NCBI RefSeq assembly: GCF_004310345.1 | Contig: NZ_SISK01000005.1 | Coordinates: 168,804 to 232,803, forward strand | Source: Paracoccus subflavus | GTDB taxonomy: Bacteria; Pseudomonadota; Alphaproteobacteria; Rhodobacterales; Rhodobacteraceae | Direction: 5' to 3' | Length of the DNA: 64,000 bases | Part shown: positions 37,842-47,380 of the stretch, piece by piece | Position numbering within the stretch: the stretch's first letter is position 1 | Layout: each line of letters opens with the position of its first letter | Notes under the pieces: generated by a model | What the model was told of the DNA's origin: nothing | What the model saw: only the letters and a program-made list of their open reading frames with translations | Databases searched by the model: none | Translations under genes and position numbers: made by a program

Positions 37842-39431
37842 TCAAACCTCGAACTGCAAGCGGCGGGCCTGCAGGAACTTGCCGGTCTTCTGCAAGGCCG
37901 CCAGAGCCTCGTCGCTGATCGCCTCGTCCAGATACAGGATCGCTATGGCGTCGTTGCCCTGCGCCGACCGGCCCAGGGTAAAGTTCGCGATGTTCACGCC
38001 CAGATCGCCCAATGTGGTGCCCAGCGCGCCGATCACCCCCGGCACGTCCTTGTTGCGGGTATAGAGCATATGCGCCCCCACCTCGGCGTCGATGGTGATG
38101 CCGCGGATCTGGATGAAGCGCGGCTTGCCGTCGCTGAACACCGTGCCGGCGATGGACCGTTCGCGCGTGTCGGTGACGACGGTCAGCTTGATATAACCCT
38201 CGAAGACGCCGGCCTTGTCCTGGGTCGTGGTGGCCACCTGCACGCCGCGTTCCTTGGCCATCACCGGGGCCGACACCATGTTCACGTCCGGGTTGGTGGC
38301 CTTCATCACGCCGGCGATGACAGAGGCGTTCAGCGCGTTCAGGTTCATCGTCGCGGCCACGCCGTCATACAGCACGTTGATGGCCTTGATCGGCTCGTCC
38401 GTCATCTGGCCCACGAAGGCGCCCAGATGGCCCGCCAGCCTGATCCACGGCCCCATGACGGCGGCTTCCTCGGCCGTGACCGAGGGCATGTTCAGTGCGT
38501 TCTGCACCGCGCCCGTCAGCAGGTAGTCCGACATCTGCTCGGCCACTTGCAGGGCCACGTTCTCCTGCGCCTCGGTGGTCGCCGCGCCCAGATGCGGGGT
38601 CACGACGACATTCGGCAGGTTGAACAGCGGGCTGTCGGTTGCGGGTTCCACGGCGAAAACGTCAAAGGCGGCCCCAGCGACGCGCCCGTCCTTCAGCGCC
38701 TCGGCCAGCGCCTCCTCGTCCACCAGGCCGCCGCGGGCGCAGTTGATGATCCGCACGCCGGGCTTCAGCCTGGCGATCGCCTCGCGCGAGAGAATGTTCC
38801 GGGTCTTTTCGGTCAAGGGGACATGGAGGGTGATGAAATCCGCGCGGCCCAGCAGCTCGTCGAGCTCCACCTTGGTCGCGCCGATCTCCTTGGCGCGCTC
38901 CTCCGACAGAAAGGGGTCATAGGCCAGCACCTTCATGTGCAGCCCCAGGGCGCGGTCGATGACGATGGACCCGATATTGCCCGCGCCGATCACGCCCAGG
39001 GTCTTGTTGAACAGTTCGACCCCCATGAAGCGGTTCTTTTCCCACTTGCCCGCATGGGTGCTGGCCGACGCCTCGGGCAGTTGCCGGGCCACGGCGAACA
39101 TCATCGCGATGGCATGTTCGGCGGTGGTGACGCTGTTGCCGAAGGGCGTGTTCATCACGATCACGCCCTTCTTGCTGGCCGCCGGGATGTCCACATTGTC
39201 CACCCCGATCCCGGCCCGGCCGATCACCTTGAGATTGGCCGCGCTCTGCAACAGCTTTTCCGTCACCTTTGTCGCGGACCGGATCGCCAGCCCGTCATAC
39301 TGGCCGATCACCTCGGCCAGCCTGTCCTTGTCCTTGCCCAGATCGGGCAGGTAATCCACCTCGACGCCGCGATCGCGAAAGATCTGGACGGCGGTTTCCG
39401 ACAGCTTGTCGGAGACGAGAACCTTCGGCAT
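37842..39431 (-). CDS. serA: D-3-phosphoglycerate dehydrogenase
   Basis: SerA catalyses the first step of serine synthesis: NAD-dependent oxidation of 3-phosphoglycerate. It is a long-type enzyme (529 residues) with a catalytic/NAD domain (GVIGAGNIGSIVIDRAL), His in VVTPHLGAATTEAQ, an intervening ASB domain, and a C-terminal ACT domain (HMLYTRNKDVPGVIGALGTTLG) for regulation. ATG 39431 has AAGGA 8 bases upstream; an ATG three codons earlier sits right against that site. serC lies upstream on the same strand, 106 bases away, with a REP-like hairpin between. Confidence 0.97.
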   Translation of the reverse strand: MPKVLVSDKLSETAVQIFRDRGVEVDYLPDLGKDKDRLAEVIGQYDGLAIRSATKVTEKLLQSAANLKVIGRAGIGVDNVDIPAASKKGVIVMNTPFGNSVTTAEHAIAMMFAVARQLPEASASTHAGKWEKNRFMGVELFNKTLGVIGAGNIGSIVIDRALGLHMKVLAYDPFLSEERAKEIGATKVELDELLGRADFITLHVPLTEKTRNILSREAIARLKPGVRIINCARGGLVDEEALAEALKDGRVAGAAFDVFAVEPATDSPLFNLPNVVVTPHLGAATTEAQENVALQVAEQMSDYLLTGAVQNALNMPSVTAEEAAVMGPWIRLAGHLGAFVGQMTDEPIKAINVLYDGVAATMNLNALNASVIAGVMKATNPDVNMVSAPVMAKERGVQVATTTQDKAGVFEGYIKLTVVTDTRERSIAGTVFSDGKPRFIQIRGITIDAEVGAHMLYTRNKDVPGVIGALGTTLGDLGVNIANFTLGRSAQGNDAIAILYLDEAISDEALAALQKTGKFLQARRLQFEV

Positions 39432-39499
39432 GTCATTCATCCTTGTCTGGGAACGTCCGGGCATGGCCACGCTGACGCCCTGCTTCTTCGTTGAAAAAT

Positions 39500-39534
39500 A
39501 CCCCGGGGGTCCGGGGGCTGGCCCCCGGTCCCGC
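39500..39534 (-). repeat. REP-like palindromic element between serC and serA
   Basis: The stretch combines CCCCGGGGGT with a 7-bp perfect stem, CCGGGGG (39511-39517) pairing with CCCCCGG (39522-39528). On the minus strand it is followed by GGTATTTTTCAACGAAGAAG. I recognise this combination from many rhodobacteral intergenic regions. Only one copy was seen in the window. It could also act as an attenuating terminator between serC and serA, because a T-run follows. Confidence 0.55.
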
Positions 39535-39537
39535 CGC

Positions 39538-40683
39538 CTACTGGGCGGCCAGTTCGGCGCGATAGGCCCATTCGATCCAGGGCATCAATGCCGCGACATC
39601 GCTGGTTTCCACCGTCGAGCCGCACCAGATCCGCAGGCCCGGCGGCGCATCGCGATAGGCGCCCGCATCCAGCGCCACGCCTTCCTTCTCCAGCCGCTTG
39701 GCAACGGCCTTGGCGAAGGCAGCGCCGTCCCTGATGGCCGGATCGGTGAAACGCAGGCAGACGCTGGTGGTCGATGCGGTGGCCGGATCCTCGGCCAGAT
39801 CGGCGATCCAGTCCTTGCCCGCGATGAAATCGCGCACCGCGGCCGCATTGGCATCCGCCCGTGCGATCAGCGCCTTGAGCCCGCCCAGGGACTGCGCCCA
39901 TTTCAGCGCGACCAGGTAATCCTCGACCGCCAGCATGGACGGCGTGTTGATCGTCTCGCCCTGAAAGATGCCCTCGATCAGCTTGCCGCCCTTGGTCAGG
40001 CGAAAGATCTTGGGCAGCGGCCAGGCAGGAGTATAGGTTTCCAGACGCTCGACCGCGCGGGGGGACAGGATCAGCATCCCATGCGCGCCCTCTCCGCCCA
40101 GCACCTTCTGCCAACTGAAGGTGACCACATCCAGCTTGTCGAAGGGCAGGTCCATGGCGAAGGCGGCGCTGGTCGCGTCGCAGATGGTCAGGCCCGCGCG
40201 ATCCGCCGGGATCGCGTCGCCGTTCGGAACGCGCACGCCGCTGGTGGTGCCGTTCCAGGTAAAGACGACATCCTTGTCGAAATCGACCTGCGCGAAATCG
40301 ACGATCCTGCCGTAATCGGCCTTGCGGACGGTCGCGTCCAGCTTCAACTGCTTGACCGCATCCGTGACCCAGCCCTCGCCGAAACTTTCCCAAGCCAGCA
40401 TCTCGACCGGGCGGGCGCCCAGCAGGGTCCACATCGCCATCTCGACCGCGCCGGTGTCAGAGCCGGGGACGATGCCGATGCGATAATCGGCGGGGACGCC
40501 CAGAACCTCGCGGGTCAACGCGATCGCCTCGGCCAGCCTGGCCTTGCCGACAGCCGCGCGGTGCGAGCGGCCCAGGGGCGCGTCCGACAGCATGTCCAGC
40601 GAATAATGGGGAATCTTGGCGCAAGGGCCAGAAGAAAAGCGCGGATTGACCGGGCGCGCAGCCGGGATCGTCAGATCCTTCAT
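39538..40683 (-). CDS. serC: Phosphoserine aminotransferase
   Basis: This PLP enzyme makes phosphoserine from 3-phosphohydroxypyruvate and glutamate. 381 residues of the alphaproteobacterial type ([20 protein letters not shown]). Substrate and PLP regions are [20 protein letters not shown] and [20 protein letters not shown]. The Schiff-base Lys is in [14 protein letters not shown]. The start codon abuts a structured leader at 40693-40748. It is followed by serA in the same transcript. Confidence 0.96.
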   Translation of the reverse strand: MKDLTIPAARPVNPRFSSGPCAKIPHYSLDMLSDAPLGRSHRAAVGKARLAEAIALTREVLGVPADYRIGIVPGSDTGAVEMAMWTLLGARPVEMLAWESFGEGWVTDAVKQLKLDATVRKADYGRIVDFAQVDFDKDVVFTWNGTTSGVRVPNGDAIPADRAGLTICDATSAAFAMDLPFDKLDVVTFSWQKVLGGEGAHGMLILSPRAVERLETYTPAWPLPKIFRLTKGGKLIEGIFQGETINTPSMLAVEDYLVALKWAQSLGGLKALIARADANAAAVRDFIAGKDWIADLAEDPATASTTSVCLRFTDPAIRDGAAFAKAVAKRLEKEGVALDAGAYRDAPPGLRIWCGSTVETSDVAALMPWIEWAYRAELAAQ

Positions 40684-40692
40684 GTCAGCCTT

Positions 40693-40748
40693 CCAGCTAA
40701 AAGCCCTTCGTTGGGGAAGGGTGTCCCGCCGCCGGGAATAGCTTTCCC
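40693..40748 (-). promoter_or_regulatory. serC-type leader RNA (candidate structured 5' UTR)
   Basis: On the minus strand, a hairpin GGGAAAGCTATTCCC (40748-40734) is followed by a second hairpin CCCTTC...GAAGGG (40721-40704) and then CTTTTAGCTGG. It sits 10 bases upstream of the serC ATG. An AGCTA in the first loop can pair with the downstream TAGCT, giving two exclusive folds. The position and look match the alphaproteobacterial serC RNA motif (Rfam RF00517), thought to be a terminator-like attenuator. The assignment is by recall and eye, without a covariance search. Confidence 0.55.
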
Positions 40749-40782
40749 AAGGGCATCTGGCAAGCGGAAAGCAGGCTTGGCC

Positions 40783-41430
40783 CTAGGCACGGTCGCCGAA
40801 GATGGCCGATCCGACGCGCACATGGGTCGCACCCTCGGCGATCGCGGATTCGAAATCCGCGCTCATCCCCATGGAAAGATGGGGCAGGCCATGGTCGTGG
40901 GCCAGGCGGCGCAGCAGACGGAAATGGGGCAGGGGGTCGTGGCCTTCGGGCGGGATGCACATCAGGCCCGACGGCGACAGGCCAAGGTCATGGCACGACG
41001 ACAGGAACACCGGCAGTTCGTCGGCAAGAATCCCGGCCTTCTGAGGCTCGTCACCGGTATTGACCTGGATAAACAGGTGCGGGCTGCGCCCCTGCTGATC
41101 GGCCTGCTGGGCCAGCTTGCGCGCCAGGGTCATGCGGTCCAGCGTGTGGATGGCGTCGAACAGGTCCACCGCAGCCTTGGCCTTGTTGGATTGCAGCGGG
41201 CCGATCATGTGCAATTCGACCCCCGGCCAGCGATTCCGCCAGTCGGGCCATTTGCCTTGGGCTTCCTGCACGTAATTCTCGCCAAAGACGCGGTGGCCCG
41301 CATCCAGAACGGCGGTCACGCGCCCCTCGGGCTGCACCTTGCTGACCGCGATCAGCGTCACGCTGCCTGGCGCGCGCCCGGCCCGTTCCTCGGCCGCGGC
41401 GATGCGGCGCTTGATGTCATCCAGTCCCAT
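40783..41430 (-). CDS. PLP homeostasis protein (YggS/PROSC family)
   Basis: This pyridoxal-phosphate-binding protein keeps free PLP low. 215 residues, fold-type III alanine-racemase-like barrel. PLP Lys is in TLIAVSKVQPEGR. Other motifs: FGENYVQEAQGKW, ELHMIGPLQSNKAK, and the phosphate-binding SMGMSADFESAIAEGATHVRVG. ATG 41430 gives the family N-terminus. It lies upstream of serC, itself a PLP enzyme, with 99 bases between. The terminator-like serC leader lies in that gap, so read-through could be regulated. Confidence 0.93.
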   Translation of the reverse strand: MGLDDIKRRIAAAEERAGRAPGSVTLIAVSKVQPEGRVTAVLDAGHRVFGENYVQEAQGKWPDWRNRWPGVELHMIGPLQSNKAKAAVDLFDAIHTLDRMTLARKLAQQADQQGRSPHLFIQVNTGDEPQKAGILADELPVFLSSCHDLGLSPSGLMCIPPEGHDPLPHFRLLRRLAHDHGLPHLSMGMSADFESAIAEGATHVRVGSAIFGDRA

Positions 41431-41441
41431 GAGGCGACAAG

Positions 41442-41474
41442 ACAAAAAGAAAAGAGCGGGCGCAAGGCCCGCTC
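41442..41474 (-). terminator. Rho-independent terminator of the porin gene
   Basis: On the minus strand, a perfect 8-bp stem GAGCGGGC/GCCCGCTC (41474-41467 with 41461-41454, 5-base loop) is followed by TTTTCTTTTT. It lies 27 bases after the porin stop. Confidence 0.88.
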
Positions 41475-41501
41475 CTCAAGTTTGACGTCCGATCCTTGGG
41501 A

Positions 41502-42524
41502 TCAGAAGTCGAAGCGCACGCCCATGTCGGCGGTCACGCGCTCGTCATACCCACGCTGGACCGAGGCACCCAGACGGGCACCGCCCAGGTCGTAGTTGAC
41601 GCCGATGCCGTAGGCATTGTCGGATTCATTGTCTTCGTCGTCGTTGTTGGCGACATAGGCTTCGATGTTGGTCAGGCCGTCAGCCAGCGTATAATCGCCA
41701 TACAGGGTGAAGGTATCACCCACATCCGCGTCGCTGTCGTTGCTGGCGTCGATGTAGTTCAGGCCGACCCGAGCGTTTTCCATGACGGCATAACGCCCGC
41801 CCAGGAACAGGATGTCGTTGTCCTCGACCCCGCCACCGTCCATCACGTAGGCGCCGGACAGTTCCAGACGGTCGTTCCACTTGTAGTCGACCGAGAAGCC
41901 CAGTTCCTCGTCGTCGGCAATCAGGCCCGACTGGTCCGGATCGATATAGGACACGCGAACGGTTGCGCCTGCGATCGAGTAACGCGCCGCGATCCCGTTA
42001 TAGGTCGAGAGCTCTTCAACGTCATTGCCGTCGATGATGCCATCGCCGTTCACGTCAACGATAGCCTGAGCCAGTTGGTTGTTGTAGCGATCCGAGTCAT
42101 AGGCAAAGAAAGTGCCGCGGCGAACGAGGTCGCGGTCATACGAGCCAAGTTCCGATGCGTAGAGCAGGCCGGCCGTATCGAAGGCGGTATCGACGTTGCC
42201 GACCTCGACCGTCAGGCCGCTGCTGGTCACGAACAGCTTGCCGGCGTTCAGTTCGCCTTGGCTGCCACGCGAACTGCTGTTCTGGTCCCACTGCAGACGG
42301 AAGCGGGCACCGAAATCCACGCCCTGTTCGCTGGAGGTGGCGGCGTCGATGTTCATCCGCAGGCGCGAGACGATCTGGGTTTCGTTCACGCCGCGTGCGT
42401 CCTGGGCATCGGTGTTTTCCTGGTAAATGATACCGGTCCGGCCGTAACCCGAGATGGTGACGTCGGCAGCAGCCACACCGGCGGTCAGGATCAGCGCGGT
42501 GGAGGCGATAAGAGCCTTTTTCAT
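41502..42524 (-). CDS. Outer-membrane porin with EF-hand-like calcium loop
   Basis: This is a general diffusion porin of the rhodobacteral type. The signal peptide MKKALIASTALILTAGVAAA is followed by DVTISGYGRTGIIYQ, alternating beta strands, and the C-terminal Phe typical of porins (TADMGVRFDF). About 320 mature residues fits a 16-strand barrel. Residues 157-168 (DVNGDGIIDGND) form a perfect dockerin/EF-hand calcium loop, in a region expected to be a surface loop. Strong expression is likely: it is monocistronic, with its own terminator. Confidence 0.92.
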   Translation of the reverse strand: MKKALIASTALILTAGVAAADVTISGYGRTGIIYQENTDAQDARGVNETQIVSRLRMNIDAATSSEQGVDFGARFRLQWDQNSSSRGSQGELNAGKLFVTSSGLTVEVGNVDTAFDTAGLLYASELGSYDRDLVRRGTFFAYDSDRYNNQLAQAIVDVNGDGIIDGNDVEELSTYNGIAARYSIAGATVRVSYIDPDQSGLIADDEELGFSVDYKWNDRLELSGAYVMDGGGVEDNDILFLGGRYAVMENARVGLNYIDASNDSDADVGDTFTLYGDYTLADGLTNIEAYVANNDDEDNESDNAYGIGVNYDLGGARLGASVQRGYDERVTADMGVRFDF

Positions 42525-42793
42525 GGTCAAGTTCCCTCTTGTCTCTCTGATGCCCAAACCGGCATTACCGCCTTGGGTATGCTGCCTGTTTCCCCCGTCC
42601 GGTTCCGCGATGCAACGAAATCGCGCAAGCCCGGCGGCCTTGGTCCGGCCTGTGATGCACAAGGGCCACACCCTTTCGTGACCAAAGCAATGCGGCTTTC
42701 GCATCGCTGCGGCCAAGGCGCTTGTCGGGCAGGGCCCATCCGGGCTAAAGCTGACGCCGACATGACAAACGCCCACGGGGGCGGGGGGACCGC
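42525..42793. other. Divergent intergenic region between porin and DUF3576 gene
   Basis: These 269 bases hold no gene I can support. They must carry the porin promoter and 5' UTR (minus) and the promoter of the lipoprotein gene (plus). The porin ribosome site is AGAGGGAAC just upstream of ATG. No operator or promoter is assigned. Confidence 0.4.
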
Positions 42794-43267
42794 ATGATAT
42801 TCGCACAGGCCGCGCGCATCGTGATGGCGGCAACGCTTTGCGCCGGACTGGCCGCGTGCGGCGGCAGCGGCCGTTCGTCCGAAGGGCCTGACGGGTCCGA
42901 CATGCGCCCCGAGGTGCGGCGCACGACGATCTGGGACGCGCTGCGCAGTTCGGAAAACCCCAATACCACGGTGGGCGTGAACAAGTACCTGTGGAACGCC
43001 AGCCTCGAGGTGCTGAACTTCCTGCCGGTGCAGACGGTCGATCCCTTTACCGGGGTGATCCAGACCGGCTATGGCACGCCGCCGGGCGGCGGGCGGTCCT
43101 ATCGCGCGACGATCAAGATCGCCGACCCGGCGCTGGATGCGCGCAGCCTGAAGCTGTCGCTGCAAGGCCCCGGCGGGGCGGCGGTGGAACCCGGCACCGT
43201 CCGCGCGGTCGAGGACGCGATCCTGACCCGCGCGCGGCAGTTGCGCATCCAGGACGGGCGGCTCTAG
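42794..43267 (+). CDS. DUF3576 lipoprotein
   Basis: This is a predicted lipoprotein of 157 residues: MIFAQAARIVMAATLCAGLAACGG with lipobox LAAC, Cys near 22. The mature part has the DUF3576 pattern TTIWDALRSSENPNTTVGVNKYLWNASLEVL and FLPVQTVDPFTGVIQTGY. The function is unknown. It immediately precedes leuS, as in many alphaproteobacteria, and might share its transcript; 72 bases separate them, with a GC-rich inverted repeat (43294-43300/43311-43317) that has no T-run. Confidence 0.88.
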   Translation: MIFAQAARIVMAATLCAGLAACGGSGRSSEGPDGSDMRPEVRRTTIWDALRSSENPNTTVGVNKYLWNASLEVLNFLPVQTVDPFTGVIQTGYGTPPGGGRSYRATIKIADPALDARSLKLSLQGPGGAAVEPGTVRAVEDAILTRARQLRIQDGRL

Positions 43268-43339
43268 CAGGGCAGCCCACTGGACCCGCCATCCGCCGCC
43301 GTATAAACCCGGCGGCGACGCATGACGAAGGTCCGCACG

Positions 43340-45880
43340 ATGCCCTATGATCCCTCCGGTCTTGAACCCCGCTGGCAGGCCGCCTGGGAACAGGCGGGCA
43401 GCTTTACAGCGATCCGCGACGACCGGCCCAAGTATTACGTGCTGGAGATGTTCCCCTATCCGTCCGGGCGCATCCACATGGGGCATGTGCGCAACTACAC
43501 GATGGGCGACGTGGTGGCGCGGTTCAAGCGCGCCCAGGGGTATTCGGTCCTGCACCCGATGGGCTGGGACGCCTTCGGGATGCCCGCCGAGAATGCCGCG
43601 ATGGAACAGGGCGGCCATCCGCGCGACTGGACCTATGCCAACATCGCCACCATGCGCGACCAGTTGCGCCCGCTGGGCCTGTCCATCGACTGGAGCCGCG
43701 AATTCGCCACCTGCGACGACGCCTATGTGGCCCAGCAGCAGGCGCTGTTTCTGGACATGCTGGACGCCGGTCTGGTTACCCGCAAGTCGGCCCAGGTGAA
43801 CTGGGACCCGGTGGACATGACGGTGCTGGCCAACGAACAGGTCATCGACGGCAAGGGCTGGCGGTCGGGCGCCCCGGTGGAACGGCGCGAGCTGACCCAG
43901 TGGTTCTTCCGCATCTCGGATTATTCCGACGAATTGCTGGCGGCGCTGGACGGGCTGAGCGGCTGGCCGGAAAAGGTGCGGCTGATGCAGTCGAACTGGA
44001 TCGGCAAGTCGCGGGGGTTGCAGTTCCGGTTCAAGACGGTGGACGCGCCCGAGGGGTTCGAGGCGATCGAGGTCTATACGACGCGTCCGGACACGCTGAT
44101 GGGCGCCAGCTTCGTGGCGCTGTCGCCCGATCATCCGCTGGTCCGCGATCTGGCGGCGGCGGATCCCAAGGTCGCCGCATTTGTCGAGGACTGCCGCAGG
44201 ATCGGCACCACCGAGGAAGCCATCGAGACCGCGCCCAAGCTGGGCTTCGATACCGGCCTGACCGTGCGTCACCCGCTAGACGCAGACTGGCACCTGCCGA
44301 TCTGGATCGCGAACTTCGTGCTGATGGATTACGGCACCGGCGCGATCTTCGGATCGCCCGCCCATGACGAACGCGACCATGGATTCGCGACGAAATACGG
44401 GCTGCCGATCCGCGCGACCTTCGGCGAACGCGGGATGTCGCTGGAACAGGCCGATGCGATGGTCGCCACGGCGCCCTATGTGCCGCCGAAAACCGAAACC
44501 GTCACCTATGTCCGCGGTTTTTCAGGCGCGTCGGACCAGACCGGAGAGGCCGCCGTGGATGCCGCCATCGCCCATGCCGAGGCGAACGGCTGGGGCGAGG
44601 CCGTGACCAAGTTCCGGCTTCGCGACTGGGGCATCTCGCGCCAGCGGTACTGGGGATGCCCGATCCCGGTGCTGCATTGCGATGCCTGCGGCACGGTCCC
44701 CGAGGCCAAAGCGAACCTGCCGGTGCTGCTACCGCAGGATGTGACCTTCGACGTGCCGGGCAACCCGCTGGACCGCCACCCGACCTGGCGCCAGGCCACC
44801 TGTCCGCACTGCGGCGGGGCCGCGCGGCGCGAGACGGACACGATGGACACCTTTGTCGATTCGTCCTGGTATTACGCGCGCTTCACCTCGCCCCATGCAG
44901 CGACGCCGACAACCCAAGCGGATGCCGATTACTGGATGAACGTGGACCAGTACATCGGCGGCATCGAACACGCGATCCTGCATCTGCTGTATTCGCGGTT
45001 CTTTGCCCGCGCGATGGTCAGGACCGGGCACCTGCCGGAGAGTGCCAAGGAGCCGTTCGACGCGCTGTTCACGCAGGGGATGGTGACGCACGAGATTTAC
45101 ATGACCCGCGACGACCGGGGCCGTCCGGTCTATCATTTGCCCGGCGATGTGACAGACGGCAAGCTGGCCGATGGCACGGCGGTCGAAATCATCCCCTCGG
45201 CCAAGATGTCGAAATCCAAGAAGAACGTCGTCGATCCGGTCAACATCGTCGCCAATTTCGGCGCCGATACCGCCCGCTGGTTCATGCTGTCCGACAGCCC
45301 GCCCGAACGCGACGTGGAATGGACCGCCGCCGGGGCCGAGGCCGCGCACAAGTTCCTGGCTCGTGTGTTCCGTCTGGCCGAGGAGGCGCCGGTCGATGGG
45401 GACGACGATCCCGACCTGACCCGCGCCGCGCATCGCGCGATCGCCGACGTGACCCGGGCCATCGAGGGGTTCGCCTTCAACAAGGCCGTCGCGAAAATCT
45501 ATGAATTGGCGAACGCCGCGGGCAAGTCCAGGGCCGGGGGGGAATCCCGCAAATCCGCCCTGCGCATCATGGCGCAACTGATGGGGCCGATGGTGCCGCA
45601 TCTGGCCGAGGATGTCTGGGCCATGGCCGGGGGTCAGGGCCTGCTGGTCGATGCGCCCTGGCCAAAGGCCGATCCGGCGATGCTGGAGGATGATACCATC
45701 ATCCTGCCGATCCAGATCAACGGCAAGCGCCGGGCCGAGATCCTGGTGGCCAAAGACATGCCCAGGGACCAGATCGAGGCAATGGTGCTGGCCGACGAAA
45801 CCGTGCGCCGGTTCCTGGAAGGCGCGGCGCCCAAGAAGCTGATCGTGGTGCCGGGGCGGATCGTCAATGTGGTCGCCTGA
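43340..45880 (+). CDS. leuS: Leucyl-tRNA synthetase
   Basis: This class Ia synthetase charges tRNA-Leu. 846 residues. The HIGH-like motif is HMGH (46-49 in [14 protein letters not shown]) and KMSKS is at 622-626 ([13 protein letters not shown]). The editing domain has [20 protein letters not shown] and [10 protein letters not shown] with its conserved Asp. ATG 43340 is preferred over 43322: GAAGG is 7-8 bases upstream and family proteins begin MPY. It leads an operon with lptE and holA. Confidence 0.97.
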   Translation: MPYDPSGLEPRWQAAWEQAGSFTAIRDDRPKYYVLEMFPYPSGRIHMGHVRNYTMGDVVARFKRAQGYSVLHPMGWDAFGMPAENAAMEQGGHPRDWTYANIATMRDQLRPLGLSIDWSREFATCDDAYVAQQQALFLDMLDAGLVTRKSAQVNWDPVDMTVLANEQVIDGKGWRSGAPVERRELTQWFFRISDYSDELLAALDGLSGWPEKVRLMQSNWIGKSRGLQFRFKTVDAPEGFEAIEVYTTRPDTLMGASFVALSPDHPLVRDLAAADPKVAAFVEDCRRIGTTEEAIETAPKLGFDTGLTVRHPLDADWHLPIWIANFVLMDYGTGAIFGSPAHDERDHGFATKYGLPIRATFGERGMSLEQADAMVATAPYVPPKTETVTYVRGFSGASDQTGEAAVDAAIAHAEANGWGEAVTKFRLRDWGISRQRYWGCPIPVLHCDACGTVPEAKANLPVLLPQDVTFDVPGNPLDRHPTWRQATCPHCGGAARRETDTMDTFVDSSWYYARFTSPHAATPTTQADADYWMNVDQYIGGIEHAILHLLYSRFFARAMVRTGHLPESAKEPFDALFTQGMVTHEIYMTRDDRGRPVYHLPGDVTDGKLADGTAVEIIPSAKMSKSKKNVVDPVNIVANFGADTARWFMLSDSPPERDVEWTAAGAEAAHKFLARVFRLAEEAPVDGDDDPDLTRAAHRAIADVTRAIEGFAFNKAVAKIYELANAAGKSRAGGESRKSALRIMAQLMGPMVPHLAEDVWAMAGGQGLLVDAPWPKADPAMLEDDTIILPIQINGKRRAEILVAKDMPRDQIEAMVLADETVRRFLEGAAPKKLIVVPGRIVNVVA

Positions 45881-46358
45881 CCGCATCCCCCGGCGCGCAG
45901 CCCTGCTGGGGCTGCTGGCCGTCGCGGGCTGCGGGCTGACGCCGGTCTATGGCCCGAACGGCGCCGGGCGGCGGCTGTTCGGCAAGGTCCGCCCGCGCGA
46001 TCCCGACACCTATCAGGATTTCGCCTTCAACCGCCGCCTGGGCGAACGCCTGGGGGGCGAGGGGTCGGACTTCGACCTGGATTACCGCCTGACCGTGGGG
46101 GTGGTGCCCCAGGCCATCACCACCGACGAGGTGACGAACCGCTATGCCCTGAACGGCACCGCGGATTTCACGCTGACCGACCGGACGGGCCGGGTGCTGG
46201 CACAGGGCCGGGTCAGCAACTTTTCGTCCTATTCCACCACCGGCACCACCATCGCCACCCTGACCGCCGAAGGCGACGCACGCAATCGCCTGGCCGAGAT
46301 GCTGGCCGATCAGGTCGTCACGCGGCTGCTGGCGGCGTCCGGCCAACTTCCGGGATGA
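45867..46358 (+). CDS. lptE: LPS-assembly lipoprotein LptE
   Basis: LptE is the outer-membrane lipoprotein that forms the LPS-insertion plug with LptD. 163 residues. The N-terminus [29 protein letters not shown] has lipobox LAVAGC, and the sequence after Cys (GLTPVYG) is the usual LptE start. The body has [20 protein letters not shown] and [21 protein letters not shown]. It overlaps the leuS end by 14 bases and holA by 4 (ATGA), the conserved gene order. Confidence 0.92.
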   Translation: MWSPDRIPRRAALLGLLAVAGCGLTPVYGPNGAGRRLFGKVRPRDPDTYQDFAFNRRLGERLGGEGSDFDLDYRLTVGVVPQAITTDEVTNRYALNGTADFTLTDRTGRVLAQGRVSNFSSYSTTGTTIATLTAEGDARNRLAEMLADQVVTRLLAASGQLPG

Positions 46359-47380
46359 TCCTGAAGGGTGCGGAAATCGCGCGCTATCTGGCCCGGCCCG
46401 ACCCCTCGCGTCCGGCGCTGCTGATCCATGGGCAGGATCCCATGCGCGTGGCCATGAAGCGCGTCGAGGCGGTCAGGACTCTGACCGGCGAAAAGGCCGA
46501 CGAGGAAATGCGGCTGACCCGTATGCCCGGCGCAGGACTGCGCAAGGACGCCGCGCAACTGCTGGATGCGGTAAAGGAAGTGGGCTTCTTTCCCGGCCCG
46601 CGCGTGGTTCTGGTCGAGGATGCGCCCGATGCCGCCGCCGATGCCATCCGCGCGGCGCTGTCGGACTGGAAGCCGGGCGATGCGGTGATCGTCGTCACAG
46701 CGGGCGCGCTGGGCAAGGCATCCGCCCTGCGCAAGCTGTTCGAGCCGCATCCGGCCGCCGTCGCCGCGCCGATCTATGACGATCCGCCGGCCGAGGACGA
46801 AGTGGCGCGGTGGCTGGCCGATGCCGGGCTGCGTCAGGTGCCGCCCGCCGCGATGCGCGAGATGATGGTTCTGGCCCGCGCGCTGGATCCGGGCGACCTG
46901 CGCCAGACCATCGAAAAGATCGGCCTTTACAAGCACGGCGATCCCCAGCCGCTGACGACGGACGAGATCGCCCTGATGGCCCCCGCGACCATCGAGGCCG
47001 ACCTGGACGAACTGATCCACACCGTCGCCGAACGCCGCGAGGCCGAATTCGGCCCGATGATGCGCCGGATCGAGGGGCAGGGCGTGAACCCGGTCACGCT
47101 GTGCATCGCCGCCCTGCGCCATTTCCGCGCCCTGCATCTGGCCGCCGCCGATCCGGCCGGTCCGGGCGTGGCGCTGTCGCGGATGCGTCCGCCGGTGTTC
47201 GGTCCGCGCCGCGACCGGATGGAACGGCAGGCGCAGGCCTGGGGCATGGGACCGCTGGAGGAGGCGGTGCGGTCGCTGCTGGACACCGACCTGACCCTGC
47301 GCAGCAGCACCCGTGCGCCGCAGATGGCGCTGGTGGAACGCACCCTGATCCGCCTGGCGATGACACGGGGACGGCGGTGA
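46355..47380 (+). CDS. holA: DNA polymerase III delta subunit
   Basis: HolA is the clamp-loader subunit that opens the beta clamp. 341 residues with the AAA+ like N-terminal region (PALLIHGQDPMRVAMKRVEAV), the beta-binding segment (LLDAVKEVGFFPGPRVVLVED), and the C-terminal helical domain (TLCIAALRHFRALHLAAAD). It begins in an ATGA overlap with lptE and ends in a GTGA overlap with the flavoprotein gene. Confidence 0.93.
   Translation: MILKGAEIARYLARPDPSRPALLIHGQDPMRVAMKRVEAVRTLTGEKADEEMRLTRMPGAGLRKDAAQLLDAVKEVGFFPGPRVVLVEDAPDAAADAIRAALSDWKPGDAVIVVTAGALGKASALRKLFEPHPAAVAAPIYDDPPAEDEVARWLADAGLRQVPPAAMREMMVLARALDPGDLRQTIEKIGLYKHGDPQPLTTDEIALMAPATIEADLDELIHTVAERREAEFGPMMRRIEGQGVNPVTLCIAALRHFRALHLAAADPAGPGVALSRMRPPVFGPRRDRMERQAQAWGMGPLEEAVRSLLDTDLTLRSSTRAPQMALVERTLIRLAMTRGRR

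Noticed and set aside
43294..43317. Inverted repeat before leuS as a terminator
   Set aside because: A 7-8 bp GC stem with an 8-base loop but no T-run. It may be chance or a leader structure.
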